Counted from the first letter of the stretch, positions 19,362 through 28,636 are shown. The stretch: DNA of 64,000 nt from Pelagomonas calceolata (GCA_918797485.1 CAKKNE010000003.1:496001-560000), one strand, 5' to 3'. Numbers and translations are program-made. Notes: generated by a model not told the origin, from the sequence alone.

Positions 19362-19539
19362 AGTTGTGGGTAAGGGCGGTGTTAACTAACTAGCCTCGTC
19401 GACGGCGCGGCGGGCATCGCGTCGCGTCGACGGCGTCGGGGTGTACTTCGATTTGCTTTGACCGGTCGGGCAGGTGATATTCATTCGGCAGCAGCAATGG
19501 ACCAGTTTCGCGGAGGGCGCGGCCGTTCAGGAAATCCCG

Positions 19540-19561
19540 CTAGCGTCGTGTAAGACACTAG
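19540..19561 (+). promoter_or_regulatory. CTAG palindrome in a tandem gap
   Basis: CTAGCGTCGTGTAAGACACTAG, 156 bases upstream of the DOT1-like ATG. The gap (19362-19717) separates two plus-strand genes, so orientation toward the downstream gene is informative. Confidence 0.6.
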
Positions 19562-19717
19562 AGCACGCGAAAGTTTTCAAAGCAGCTCGCCACACGCCAC
19601 TGATCGCACGCCGACGACGCGCGCGCAACGCACGGCTGCCCTCGCCCCCGCCGCAACAGCACCAGCACCGAGCAGCTGCACCGAGGGCTGCCCGCGCACA
19701 CTAACACCAAACAACAA

Positions 19718-20764
19718 ATGACGCTCCCCGCCTCGCTGCCCGAGTTCGAGGGCGACCCGGCCCAGCTCTACTTACTTGCTGCTCTCTTGACGCGAGACGG
19801 CGCGATCACAAGGCACGGGCGAGCTTTACTGAAGGAATGTATATTAAGAAGAGATCCGAGACTAACAGCGATCATGAAGGGCTTCCACGATTCAGAAGCG
19901 GACGAGGCCTTCGTGGAGCGGGTGAATGCCTTAGTGGAGTCGGAAGCGTTGGCGTTACATGCCGACGTCTTCGACGAGTGTCCCCTCGAAGTCGCGAAAG
20001 CGTTGTCGAAACGGGAGCGCAGTGCCAAGCAATTGGACGGGGAGAAGTCGCTCATTTATGGCGAGGTGGAGTTCGGCTACTTTGCGCGGGTGTTGAGGAA
20101 AATTGCTCCGAGAAACGGTGGTGTTTTTTATGACCTTGGGTCCGGTTCGGGAAGAGCTTTGGTCATAGCTCGTCTGCTCCATGACTTTGATGTCTGCAAG
20201 GGCATCGAGGTGCTTGAGAACTTAAACGGCGCCGCCCAGATCATCTGCAAAAGGTTCGAGGTCCTGGCTTCGGACGTGCTCGACGCTCGGACCTCGAAGA
20301 AAATCGAAGTCCAGTGCAATTCGATGTTGGATGTGGACTGGTCCGATGGCGACGTCGTCTTCGCGAACTCCACATGCTTCGAAGACGATTTGATGGGGAG
20401 CATGGCGCGGCAGGCGGAACGGCTCAAGCCGGGGACGTATTTCATCACTTTTACCAAAGGCTTGGGCTCCGACGCCTTCGACGTCATCGAGCGCAAGCGC
20501 TACAAGATGAGCTGGGGGCCGGCTACCGTGTTTATTCATGTCAGGAAGAATCTTGACGGTACTTCATATGAAGCGCCGCCGCTGACGAACATCCCGGACG
20601 ACGCGTCGTACCAGTCGGATGACGACGAGGCCGGGTCGCCCCCCTCCTCACCAGGCTCGCCCTACGACGACGACGAGGACGTCGACTTCGAGACCGCGTC
20701 GCACGACACGGTCGACGACGACGAGTTCGAAGGTTTGGAGGACCTCGTCGCGGCGCGTCGCTAA
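19718..20764 (+). CDS. DOT1-like SAM methyltransferase
   Basis: 348 residues. The DOT1 pattern is clear: YGEVEFGYFARVLRKI (residues 114-129), then motif I FYDLGSGSGRALVIA (137-151), KGIEVLENL (161-169), a second acidic strand and NSTCF near 216, equivalent to the DOT1 N-x-x-F-loop. The C-terminal 80 residues are acidic and disordered (SDDDEAGSPPSSPGS, DDDEDVDFE). DOT1 methylates histone H3 Lys79; many protist paralogs of this short type have unknown targets, so a histone substrate is only possible. The start ATG is preceded by CAACAA. Confidence 0.75.
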   Translation: MTLPASLPEFEGDPAQLYLLAALLTRDGAITRHGRALLKECILRRDPRLTAIMKGFHDSEADEAFVERVNALVESEALALHADVFDECPLEVAKALSKRERSAKQLDGEKSLIYGEVEFGYFARVLRKIAPRNGGVFYDLGSGSGRALVIARLLHDFDVCKGIEVLENLNGAAQIICKRFEVLASDVLDARTSKKIEVQCNSMLDVDWSDGDVVFANSTCFEDDLMGSMARQAERLKPGTYFITFTKGLGSDAFDVIERKRYKMSWGPATVFIHVRKNLDGTSYEAPPLTNIPDDASYQSDDDEAGSPPSSPGSPYDDDEDVDFETASHDTVDDDEFEGLEDLVAARR

Positions 20765-20829
20765 GTAGGTATCACAAAATTTACTGAGCCTTTGAGGACG
20801 GCCGCGAGCCAGTCCGGCGGCGCGCGCCG

Positions 20830-22503
20830 CTAGTCCCTTCCCCGCGCCTCGGCGAGCGAGCGCCGGGCGCGCGGCGGCAGGAGGGCCTCGAGCCGCCTCA
20901 GGACAATGCCGAGCCAGGCCGGCGTGAACTCGAGGCCCTCCCAGAAAGGTATGAAGGAGGCGACGCGGCCGTGGTCGGCGGCCGGCAGCACCAGTTGGCC
21001 GCGCGCCTCCGACAACTCACATATCAACTCGAGGGCTTTTCGCCAGTCGGCGACCGGGCCCCGCGCCAGCAGTTCCGCCGCCGCGGCCGGCGACGACAGC
21101 TTCGTCTTCGGAGGCGGCTCGCTGTTGCCGCACATGTCCGCAGGGAAGGCCCACCAGGCCCAGTGGGACCGCTTCTCGCCGTGGGCCTCGAGTTCCTCGA
21201 CGATGCGCGGCATCAGCGTGGTCTGGCGCTCGACCAGCGCGTGCAGGTGCGGGCACATCACGCCGGCCCGGTCCGCCGCGCCCGGGCTCCACCCCTCGTC
21301 GCCGTTCGCAAGCCGCTCGCGGTACGAGACGGCCGCGGCGCTCCCAGAGGGCCAGACCCCGTCGAACGCGGCGAGCGCCGCGTTCAGGTCAAAGGCCAGC
21401 GGCACGGCCTCGATGCGCGCGCGACCGACGTCCGCACTATATAAAGGTGCGCCGAGCGCCGATGCGACATCTACACAAGCCACGCGCGTCACGAGGCCGC
21501 GCGGATCGTCACGAAAGTTGCCGAGGCCCGCGGCGCCGTTGTTCGCGACGAGGCCGTTCCCGAACCGCTGGAACACGGGCCGGCACGTGTGCGCGCACGC
21601 GAAGACGTCGGCTCGCGCTTCCTCGAACCACCGTTCTATATTTGTGACGTCCGTCGCGTGGTCCGGTCGCGACCCGCCCGGCAGGTGGGCCGCGTCGAAG
21701 GCCCAGCCGTTCGCGCAGGCTGGGTCGCCTGTGTTTTGTGAGTTGTAAATGACCCCTCCTCGACGCCATCGACGCGTGTCAAGTTTGATTTCCACGCTGC
21801 GTAACAAACCGTGGACGCAGCAGACGCGGGCGCCGCCGACGGCGTACGTCTTCGCGAAAGGTAAAGTTGAGAGCCACGCGGCGATGTCCGGATCAGTATA
21901 TACGGTCCGCAGCCTCTGGACAATAGCAGACGCGCGGTCCGCGAAGGCCGCGTCGACGTAGTCCGGGTACGCGCAGCCGCAGCCACCATCGCTATTGAGA
22001 GATTCCCGCTCGACGTTGCCCGCCGTCGCATGTCCTAGCGCCCGCACGCCTTGATTGATACGCGCCCAGGTTTTTGAGGTAGCATTGAAGAAGTTGAAGT
22101 CTCCGTTGAAGCAGACTTCTATTCTAAGTCCGTGTCGTCTTTCTCGTTCCATGCCTTCCTCCAGCGCTTCCAATGCTTTGATGTTGCCGTAGAGGCCGCC
22201 GACCACGTACAGGACGTCGCACGCCGTGTCCTGGGACGCGTCGGCGAGTGTTGTGACTGGCGTGACGTAGTGCGGGCTGCACTCGTCGGCAGCGCGGCAG
22301 GACGACGAGAGTCGTCCCCGGCTCGCTTGCATCGATGGCTGCATCGCCCTGGCTGCGCGACGCGACGACGAGTGCATATCACGTCCCCGGGACGGCGTCG
22401 CAGCGGCAGGCCTGCACCCACCGGCTGCGCGCCACGACGCACGTCGGCTGCGCATGGCAGTGGCAGTACTCCAGCCTGCTGCACTCAGCAGCCGTCGTCG
22501 CAT
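20830..22503 (-). CDS. Metallophosphoesterase fused to DUF1810-like domain, one in-frame intron
   Basis: 557 codons without splicing, 530 residues if the 81-bp intron at 21729-21809 is removed. The N-terminal part is basic. The phosphoesterase domain shows DVLYVVGGLYGNIKALEALE, EVCFNGDFNFFN, the H-x-TAGNVE segment and, across the intron, VCCVHGDPACANGWAFD, where the HGDP motif appears only in the spliced form; FACAHTCRPVF supplies the last histidine. The first site reads GGLYGN, not GD-x-H-G, so activity is doubtful. The C-terminal part has KRSHWAWWAFPADMCG and later ADWRKALEL, close to DUF1810. The fusion is unusual. Confidence 0.65.
   Translation of the reverse strand: MRRRLLSAAGWSTATAMRSRRASWRAAGGCRPAAATPSRGRDMHSSSRRAARAMQPSMQASRGRLSSSCRAADECSPHYVTPVTTLADASQDTACDVLYVVGGLYGNIKALEALEEGMERERRHGLRIEVCFNGDFNFFNATSKTWARINQGVRALGHATAGNVERESLNSDGGCGCAYPDYVDAAFADRASAIVQRLRTVYTDPDIAAWLSTLPFAKTYAVGGARVCCVHGLLRSVEIKLDTRRWRRGGVIYNSQNTGDPACANGWAFDAAHLPGGSRPDHATDVTNIERWFEEARADVFACAHTCRPVFQRFGNGLVANNGAAGLGNFRDDPRGLVTRVACVDVASALGAPLYSADVGRARIEAVPLAFDLNAALAAFDGVWPSGSAAAVSYRERLANGDEGWSPGAADRAGVMCPHLHALVERQTTLMPRIVEELEAHGEKRSHWAWWAFPADMCGNSEPPPKTKLSSPAAAAELLARGPVADWRKALELICELSEARGQLVLPAADHGRVASFIPFWEGLEFTPAWLGIVLRRLEALLPPRARRSLAEARGRD
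21729..21809 (-). mobile_element. 81-bp introner that keeps the reading frame open
   Basis: Minus strand: donor GTTTGTTACG, terminal repeat relic CAGCGTGGAAATCAAA, core ACGCGTCGATGGCGTCGA, acceptor AAAACACAG. Length is 27 codons with no stop. Removing it joins CVHG to DPACANGW and recreates the phosphoesterase HGDP motif. Confidence 0.65.
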
Positions 22504-22731
22504 CGATCCTAGGCTTTCTGCAGCAGTGATTTATGAGTGGAAGGCATGCGCTGCACTGCGTTGCATCGATCTATAGGCTTCTGCTTGGGTTTGGCCTTTG
22601 GTGTGCCCTGTGCTGCTTTTTGGCATCCCTGTGCTGATGGCGTCCGCGTGTGTTTGGAACCCTCGCATCCGACGTGTTCTAGCCCTCGTCGACCGCCTGG
22701 ACGGTCGGAGAACTCGTAACTTGGAATCGCG

Positions 22732-22751
22732 CTAGCGTTTACGGGCTCTAG
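22732..22751 (+). promoter_or_regulatory. Degenerate CTAG palindrome upstream of PP2C gene
   Basis: CTAGCGTTTACGGGCTCTAG, 327 bases upstream of the PP2C ATG. The 574-bp divergent gap also carries CCACGCCATCGACGCGCGCG (about 23004), an introner-core-like word close to the gene start. Confidence 0.35.
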
Positions 22752-23077
22752 CCTTGCGCGGCCGCCCCAACATTGCGCGATTTGGGGGTGCCAGCACGCG
22801 GCGCTGCAAGACAGCGATTCCAGCGGATCACTGTGTTTCCGACGCGTCCCGCTGGCGCAGAGCGAGCGCAGGCGCACGTGCCGCTGCGGAAATCTAGAAG
22901 GCTTGGATTTAGGGCGCGCGGCGCGGCCAGCCACCCAAGCCGCCCAGCCTGCGACGCGGGAGGTTCCCGGCGCGCGCGGCACCCAGTCGCATCGCGGCTC
23001 CACGCCATCGACGCGCGCGAGCCTGCGACGAGCGCGAAGCTCGGACCGCGGCGACTTAAACAGCGCGGCGGATAAAG

Positions 23078-24497
23078 ATGGGCTGCTCGAGCTCGAGCGC
23101 GGCCGGCGCCGCCGACCCTAAACAAACCGAGGACAACGGAGCCACGGAAGTGAGGACGCCAGCTCAAGAAAGGTTCCCGTTCGACTGGCCGAGCGGCGCC
23201 GAGCATGTGGGGTACCTCACGGAAAGGCAAGTCCGAGCAAGGCTCAAGACGCAACCCGAACACACCGTGGATCTGGGCCAGGGCTTCACGTTACGATGGG
23301 CGGCCGCTTCGCAAAGGGGCTACTACCCGTCGCAAGCCGATAAAGCGAACCAAGATGCCTTCCGAGTAGAAGAAGATATGGAGGGCCCCAAGAAGCACTG
23401 GTTCGCCGTGTATGATGGGCACGGTCCCGTCGGCGAGAAGTGCTCGCGCTTCGCGTGCGAGCACGTGGCCATGGAGTTCTGCAAGCAATTGCGGTCCGGC
23501 GCGACGAAGGAGCAGGCCATGAGCCGGGCGCATACGTCGACGAACACGGCCTTGGCTCAGTCGGCCATTGATGACCAGCAGTCGGGGACTACTGCGGTGA
23601 CGGCCTACTTCGACGGTCTCGATCTACTGGTCTCGAACGTTGGGGATAGTAGGGTCATGCTCGGGTCCGTGGATGCCCAGGGCAAGTTGATACACAAGGC
23701 CCTGTCGACGGATCAAACGCCTTACCGAAGAGACGAAAGGGAAAGAGTCAAGGCGTGCGGCGCGCGCGTGATGACGGCGGACCAGATTGACGGCGTCGAG
23801 CCGATCCACGAGGTTCGTGTCAGTGTTGTGAATGGTCTTGAACTTGATCTGGTGTCCTCGCGATGGCGTCGCGTCGATGGCGTCGACGCGATGCCGCGCC
23901 GCCTCGACGCCGTCGACGCGGCCGCGAGAGAGTCTGCGCGTCTTGCCCCCGGCTCTCGTTCCCGCCACGCCATCGCCGCGACGGCCCCTCGAGTGTTTCG
24001 TTCACACGCAGGACTGGGACTGCGCGTTAGGTGATGAGATCGACGACGGCGGCGACCCGCCGCGGATCTGGGCCCAGGACCAGGAGTACCCGGGCACGGC
24101 CTTCACGCGGTCCATCGGCGACAGCCTGGCCGAGTCGCTGGGCGTCATGGCCGAGCCGGAGCTCGACCATCACCAGATCAAGCCGAATGATAAAGTCCTC
24201 ATCGTGGCTTCCGATGGTATATTTGAGTTCATTACGACCAGAGGGTGTTTGGACATGGCGTTGCTCTACAACAACCCGCTCGAGGCCTGCCTCGCGCTAG
24301 TCGGCGAGTCGTACAAGCTCTGGATCGAGCGCGAGGACCGGACCGACGACATCACGATCATCGTGGGCTTCATCGAGCAGTCCGGGGCCAAGCGCGACCA
24401 CGGCGTCGGCGTCGAGGAGGTCGCCATCGAGGAGGGCACGGCGGAGATGAAGAAGAAGAAGACGCGCCGCGGGTCGCTCGGGGGCAAGGCGCAGTAG
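23078..24497 (+). CDS. PP2C protein phosphatase, two exons, N-myristoylation signal
   Basis: 406 residues: exon 1 23078-23812, exon 2 24012-24497. The N-terminus MGCSSSSAAG is a textbook myristoylation plus palmitoylation site, so membrane attachment is expected. PP2C motifs in order: KANQDAF, WFAVYDGHGPVGEKCS (metal-binding DGH), SGTTAVTAYFDG, VSNVGDSRVMLGS, then across the intron WAQDQEYPGTAFTRSIGDS, VLIVASDGIFEFIT and EDRTDDITIIVGF. All metal-site aspartates are present, so it should be an active Ser/Thr phosphatase. C-terminus is basic (KKKKTRRGSLGG). Confidence 0.85.
23813..24011 (+). mobile_element. Introner-type intron in the PP2C gene
   Basis: 199 bp, GTTCGTGTCAG to TTCACACGCAG, phase 0. 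Contains several alternations of CGCGTCGATGGCGTCGACGCG and its complement, forming a long potential hairpin. The target duplication is no longer visible. Confidence 0.7.
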
Positions 24498-24544
24498 TCG
24501 TCATGGGGGTCGCTGTCGATGAGAGTTCTTACGTTACGTTCTAG

Positions 24545-24955
24545 ATGACTTACGCAGAGGCTAGTAGTCCGACTCCTCCTCGTCATAGTCACATAGTCAC
24601 TGCCGTATTCCCCCCGATTCTGCCGCTCCCGAATCCGCCGCTCCAGATCATCCCTGAGATCATCCTCGTACTGCCGCACCATCTCCTCCCGAATCCGGCC
24701 CATTGCCGCCACGAACGCGTCCGCCTTCGTGCGGTCCTCCCAACGGGCCGACCAGGCTCGCGCGTAGAGTTCAAGCAAATTGGTATCGACGCGAGCATTA
24801 AGGCTGGTTGAATAATAAAGGCAATCCCGCGTAAATGTCGCCGCTAGCTGCTGGTCTGCCCAGGTCTCCAGCCCGACGCCTATCCGAGGCCAGGATTCTT
24901 TGAGGCGACTATAATTGACCCTGAGCTCTGTGGCTAAATATTGCTATTTTCAAGC
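24545..24955 (-). pseudogene. 3' relic of an F-box-type gene
   Basis: An open stretch without a start codon that reads, from the minus strand, RIGVGLETWADQQLAATFTR and on to ARAWSARWEDRTKADAFVAA. The same words appear near the C-terminus of the intact gene at 57425 (VGSGLESWAEPSDMM, ARALSRNWQDRQKADAFVAD). A stop sits just upstream and no F-box is present. Near its 3' end the frame is broken by an exact 8-bp tandem duplication (24584-24599); without it the tail would read GSDYDEEESDY and stop. Confidence 0.6.
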
Positions 24956-25080
24956 CGCTCGTGACACTTATAACAGCGCAAATCGTCGAGGCTAGTAACC
25001 ACTGTACTTCTGCGACCGCGCAACGTCACTTTGAGCTATCGTGCGACACACAGGCGATTGCTGCTCTCAGAGCTTGGTTG

Positions 25081-25102
25081 CTAGTGTCTTACAAGCCGCT
25101 AG
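25081..25102 (-). promoter_or_regulatory. CTAG palindrome upstream of F-box relic
   Basis: CTAGTGTCTTACAAGCCGCTAG, an exact consensus copy on the minus strand. It faces the relic at 24545-24955, which suggests that a promoter has outlived its gene. Confidence 0.55.
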
Positions 25103-25195
25103 CAAAAAAAACCGAATATTACGCATACAACAATGTCCCTTCGCGGACAGACGGCGCCATCGTCGACGTTTACAGCCTCGACGCCATCGCCGCTA

Positions 25196-25735
25196 CTACC
25201 ACCAGACCTCCCGGTCCTCGCGGAGCGCGACCACGGTCCCCTCGCTCAGGTCCGAGCGGTCGACGAAGTAGACGTCCTCGGACTCCTCGCCGTGTGGGTT
25301 GTTCGGCCCGAGGCCGCCGTCGATCAAACGCTGCTGCGGGAACGCGTCGACGGCGTTATACACGTCGTAGACGCTCTCGAGCGGCTCCTCGTCCTCGTCC
25401 CACACCAGTTCGACGGGATCCGCTTCTTGCCAGCAGCAGAGCGGTTGCAGGCGGCCGTCGCGTATGACGCCTAGCTCTACCGGCCCCGTCTCGTTGCGTG
25501 AGTATTCGACGACTTCGAACTCGTCGAAGTCGGCGAGGCTTGCGTAGCATAGTGAAGCGCGGCGACCGGGCGGCGTTCTCGCGCGCCCTGGTCGCGCCTG
25601 CCGCCGTCGGGTCGGCTGCGGCGAGACTGCCGTGAGCGCCGTGCGACCGCGCGTCGTCGGAGACACCAAGGCTGGACGCACTAGATTTTGCATCAATGCT
25701 AGAAGGATGGCGATCAGCGCCGCGTGTCTGCGCAT
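25196..25735 (-). CDS. Secretory or plastid-type protein of unknown function
   Basis: 179 residues from ATG 25735, with the leader MRRHAALIAILLALMQNLV. The next 50 residues are Thr/Pro/Arg-rich, like a transit region. The mature part is acidic and well ordered in look: DFDEFEVVEYSRNETGPVEL, GVIRDGRLQPLCCWQEAD, VYDVYNAVDAFPQQRLIDGG and a C-terminus ALREDREVWW. No family recognised. Confidence 0.5.
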   Translation of the reverse strand: MRRHAALIAILLALMQNLVRPALVSPTTRGRTALTAVSPQPTRRRQARPGRARTPPGRRASLCYASLADFDEFEVVEYSRNETGPVELGVIRDGRLQPLCCWQEADPVELVWDEDEEPLESVYDVYNAVDAFPQQRLIDGGLGPNNPHGEESEDVYFVDRSDLSEGTVVALREDREVWW

Positions 25736-26100
25736 CGTTGGGGTCAAGGCTGTTGCCTCGAGCAGCCGTGCAGCAGCACCACTGCACAAGCTCTGCACAA
25801 GAGCCGCTCCACACTATTAAAGCTGGCCTTGACGCGTCAATCGCTGCGGCAGGGGCGTGTAGCGTCTATTATCCACCGCTATAGCACGCCTAGTGAGTAT
25901 TGCGATCAGCAGGCCTGCTCAAAAAGCTGCACTGCCAGAGAGCACACGATCAGTGAGGTGCTGCAGCGGACCGCCAAGCGCCCGTCCCTTGCTGTAAGTT
26001 GCGCATCGATACGTTTGGACGTGTGCGAGCCGCCAGCCGCCAGTTCCGAACGAACGCCCGCAACGCACTGAGAGAGCAGCCCTCTGGTTACACCTCCACG
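25736..26100. other. Divergent gap, 365 bp
   Basis: Between the unknown secretory gene and the FAD oxidoreductase. Only a very degraded CTAGTG stretch (about 25891) hints at the upstream palindrome; nothing else seen. Confidence 0.35.
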
Positions 26101-27168
26101 ATGCTTGAAGTCGGCGTCGTGGGCGGCGGCCTCATGGGCATGGCCACTTCTTACTTCCTGCTGCGGAGCGGTCGCTGCCGCGTGACCCTCTACGACGCGT
26201 CGCTGCGCCGACCCGTCACGGGCTACAGCGCGTGCGCGTCGTCCGTCGCTGGTGGTTTGCTGCACCCGCTGACGCCGCGCCTGAAGCCGGCCTGGGAGGC
26301 GACCGAGGCATTGCGCAAGGCTGATGAGCTGGTCCGCGAAGCCGAGCGAGCGGCGAAGACGAGCCTCGTCACGACGGATGTCGTGCTTCGGCCGGCGATT
26401 GATGATGATGACGCTATCACATTACAAGCCGCCGCCGCGGACCGCCCCGAGTGGCTCGAGTGGCTTGATTCAGAAGCCTTTGTCGAAGCTTCGGGCCGCG
26501 CCGATCTCAACAATGGCGGCGTCCGTTACATAGGAGGGAGGTGCGTCGACCCGCGGGGCTACCTGGACGCGCTGCGGGTCTTGAACGAAAATGCGGGTGA
26601 GTTTTCTGTTGTGGAAGAGGCCGTGGACCCGCGCGAGTTAGACCATATGGAGACCATACTGTGCGGCGGCGCCGACGCGTTCAGAAAATTCCCGGAGCTG
26701 TTTCCGGGCGGGCTCACGCTCACGCGCGGCGAGAGCCTCGTCTACGACGCGTCTACTACGAATGGACCGGCGCTCTTGCGGGGCTCGTACCTCTGCCCCG
26801 GCGCGAACGGTTTGATATTGGGAGCGACGCACGAGCACTTTGACGATTCAAAGGCTGCCGTCGACGCGCCGCCGCGAGCACCAGAAGAGCTCCGCGCCGG
26901 CGGCTTACGGGAGGCCGCGGATCTGCTGGCGGCGCCAGGCGCGTCACCGAAAGGCGCGACGGCGGGCGTGCGCCTGAACGGCCCGCGGACGCACCTCGGC
27001 CGCTTGCCCTTCGCCTTCCGCCACGAAGAAGGATTGTGGGTCGCGGGCGGGCTCGGCGCGCGGGGGTTCCTGCGGCACGCGCAGCTCGGGGAGGTCGTGG
27101 CGGACGCGGTGCTGGGGGGAGAGGTGCCGGCGGCGTTCTGTCCTCGCCGCGGCGGGGTGGTTGAGTAG
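26101..27168 (+). CDS. FAD-dependent amino-acid-oxidase-like (DAO) oxidoreductase
   Basis: 355 residues from ATG 26101. The N-terminal dinucleotide-binding fold is complete: VGVVGGGLMGMATSYFLLRSG with an acidic strand end at LYDAS. The DAO pattern continues with SSVAGGLLHPLTPR, a central substrate domain and a C-terminal HLGRLPFAFRHEEGLWVAGGLGARGF, the FAD-closing GLGARG segment. Layout is like MnmC C-terminal and glycine/D-amino-acid oxidases. Substrate unknown. No leader, so cytosolic or mitochondrial. An ATG-less frame extension upstream was not used. Confidence 0.75.
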   Translation: MLEVGVVGGGLMGMATSYFLLRSGRCRVTLYDASLRRPVTGYSACASSVAGGLLHPLTPRLKPAWEATEALRKADELVREAERAAKTSLVTTDVVLRPAIDDDDAITLQAAAADRPEWLEWLDSEAFVEASGRADLNNGGVRYIGGRCVDPRGYLDALRVLNENAGEFSVVEEAVDPRELDHMETILCGGADAFRKFPELFPGGLTLTRGESLVYDASTTNGPALLRGSYLCPGANGLILGATHEHFDDSKAAVDAPPRAPEELRAGGLREAADLLAAPGASPKGATAGVRLNGPRTHLGRLPFAFRHEEGLWVAGGLGARGFLRHAQLGEVVADAVLGGEVPAAFCPRRGGVVE

Positions 27169-27313
27169 TGTAGTTGTAATCATGATATGTACACTGGCAC
27201 CGCCGGCACAGCGGCGCGCTGGGCGGGGAAAGGAAAGAACAAGCTCGGCGCGCAGATATCAAAGGGGGACCTCTCGCGGCGTCGCCGCCGCAAGCCACGT
27301 GGCGCGTGCGCAC

Positions 27314-27655
27314 CTAGTTGTCCTCGGAGCCGCGGAGTCTGCGCGCCCCAAACTTGAGCTTGCGCGTCATCGGCTTGTCCGTGACCCTGCGCGTGGGATT
27401 CGATCGTGAAGGGTGACCGCCGCCATCGCGTCGGCGACGCGGAAGAGTTTGATGATCCGTCGCCATCGCGTCGGCGACGCGAGAGCGTTTGATGATTGGA
27501 CTCGGCCCCGAGACCACCTGTGCGTTTGATCATGAACGAGGGGCGCGTTCGGTTCGACGGCGGGCGGTACGTGTGGCGCCGAGAAAAAGCAAGTCGCGGC
27601 CGTCGCAGGCGCGCCCCGCGTAGCCGGCGGTTCTGCCGTCGTCTCGGGACGCTTT
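27314..27655 (-). CDS. Possible two-exon gene tail, unknown product
   Basis: The terminal exon 27386-27314 reads RVTDKPMTRKLKFGARRLRG and ends SEDN. With a donor at 27517 and acceptor at 27387 it joins in phase to FFSAPHVPPAVEPNAPLVHD upstream. The frame is closed by a stop near 27655 and no ATG is present, so further exons must exist or the call is wrong. The intron between holds introner-type repeats, which is the best reason to believe the gene is real and on this strand. A possible N-terminal exon begins at ATG 28042. Family not recognised. Confidence 0.35.
27387..27517 (-). mobile_element. Putative introner with two 40-bp tandem copies
   Basis: 27421-27460 and 27461-27500 are near-identical 40-bp units starting CGCCATCGCGTCGGCGACGC. 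Donor GTGGTCTC and acceptor CACGCGCAG are on the minus strand. The core matches that of other introns here. Confidence 0.45.
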
Positions 27656-27659
27656 TATT

Positions 27660-28140
27660 GAGGTGTATGCTCGCGTGGCGCGCGCTTGCTGCAAGTGGGT
27701 TGCAAGCTCGACTGCAACGCGTTTTAGGGGATCCCGACAGGTTTTGAAGCGCTCTCTTTGAGCGTAGGTGGGCCTCGCGGGTCGGCGGAGCTCGCTCTGA
27801 GAGTTTTAAGTTCGCTCGTATTGTTCGCGCGCGGAGGAGCACGGTACTTTGCTTTGATTGCAGCTCTGACACTGCCCGACCGCGAGGCCGACCTCCCGGG
27901 ACGTCTCCCTACGGACTGTGATCTGTGCAGGAGCTATGCACAAAGCCTCGAGCGCAGGAGCGAAGCCCTGGCGGACGAGACGCGGCGCAGACTCCGCGCC
28001 CCGCGCACCCAAGCTTCCAAGGGCGAAACTTCTCCGAGGCATGGAGCAAGCCAGTACCCCGGCACCCGCAACGACCTAAATATAATAACACCTCTATAGA
28101 TAAACCCCGCGGAGCCGCGCCGCCGCGAGCAGCGAACAAC
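27660..28140. other. Gap or unplaced 5' part, 480 bp
   Basis: Minus-strand frame from ATG 28042 (MPRRSFALGSLGARGAESAP) looks like a mitochondrial presequence and may be the first exon of the gene tail at 27314, but no convincing splice pair was found. Otherwise nothing seen. Confidence 0.25.
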
Positions 28141-28636
28141 TCACCGCGCCGCCGAGAACGCCGCGTGCAGCGCCTCCTTCTGCGCGCGGCACTTGTCAAA
28201 CGCGTTGTTCGTGTCCGCAAGGCAGGCGCGGAATGCCTCGAATTCCGCGCCACTCTTCGCTTTGAGAGAAGCGATGAGGCCGTCGCCGCAGGACCTGTGT
28301 GGAAATCAAATTTCGGACGCCCCACGTCATCGACCCGGCGTCGTCCCCGTAACTGCATCTGCTCGATGGCGCGGAGATTCTACGCCATCGACGCGACGAC
28401 GTATGTCCCCGCAACTGCGGCAGCTCGATGGCGTGGAGGTTCACGCAATAATTCTCAGGATATCCTAACTCACTGGTTGATTTTCGCACAGCACAGGACG
28501 TGACGGCCGTGCCGGCCTCTAGGCAGTGGCGCGGATGCTGAGCCTCGGCCTTGCACTTCAAAAAGGCCATGTTCGCTGCGGCGCATTCGGTGCCCAGGAT
28601 CTGGGCGCTGGCGTACAGTTCCGCGCTCGTCGCCAT
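28141..28636 (-). CDS. NDUFA8: NADH:ubiquinone oxidoreductase subunit NDUFA8, two exons
   Basis: 96 residues: exon 1 28636-28500, exon 2 28294-28141. The protein is a twin CHCH protein: ECAAANMAFLKC and CLEAGTAVTSC are C-x9-C pairs in exon 1, and RACLADTNNAFDKCRAQ follows in exon 2. The start MATSAELYASAQILGTECAA matches the NDUFA8 family (19-kDa accessory subunit of mitochondrial complex I, oxidised in the intermembrane space by the Mia40 route). It is shorter than the animal protein (about 170), as in other protists. Splicing restores AVTSCGDGLI exactly. Confidence 0.85.
28295..28499 (-). mobile_element. Young introner with terminal inverted repeats
   Basis: 205 bp. Minus strand: GTCCTGTG then CTGTGCGAAAATCAA at the left, TTTGATTTCCACACAG then GTCCTGCG at the right. 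This is a 7-of-8 target duplication plus 15-bp inverted repeats. The donor GT is the first two bases of the duplication, the acceptor AG is the element end. Inside are two related segments built on CCACGCCATCGAGCTGCCGC / CGCGTCGATGGCGT. Confidence 0.85.
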
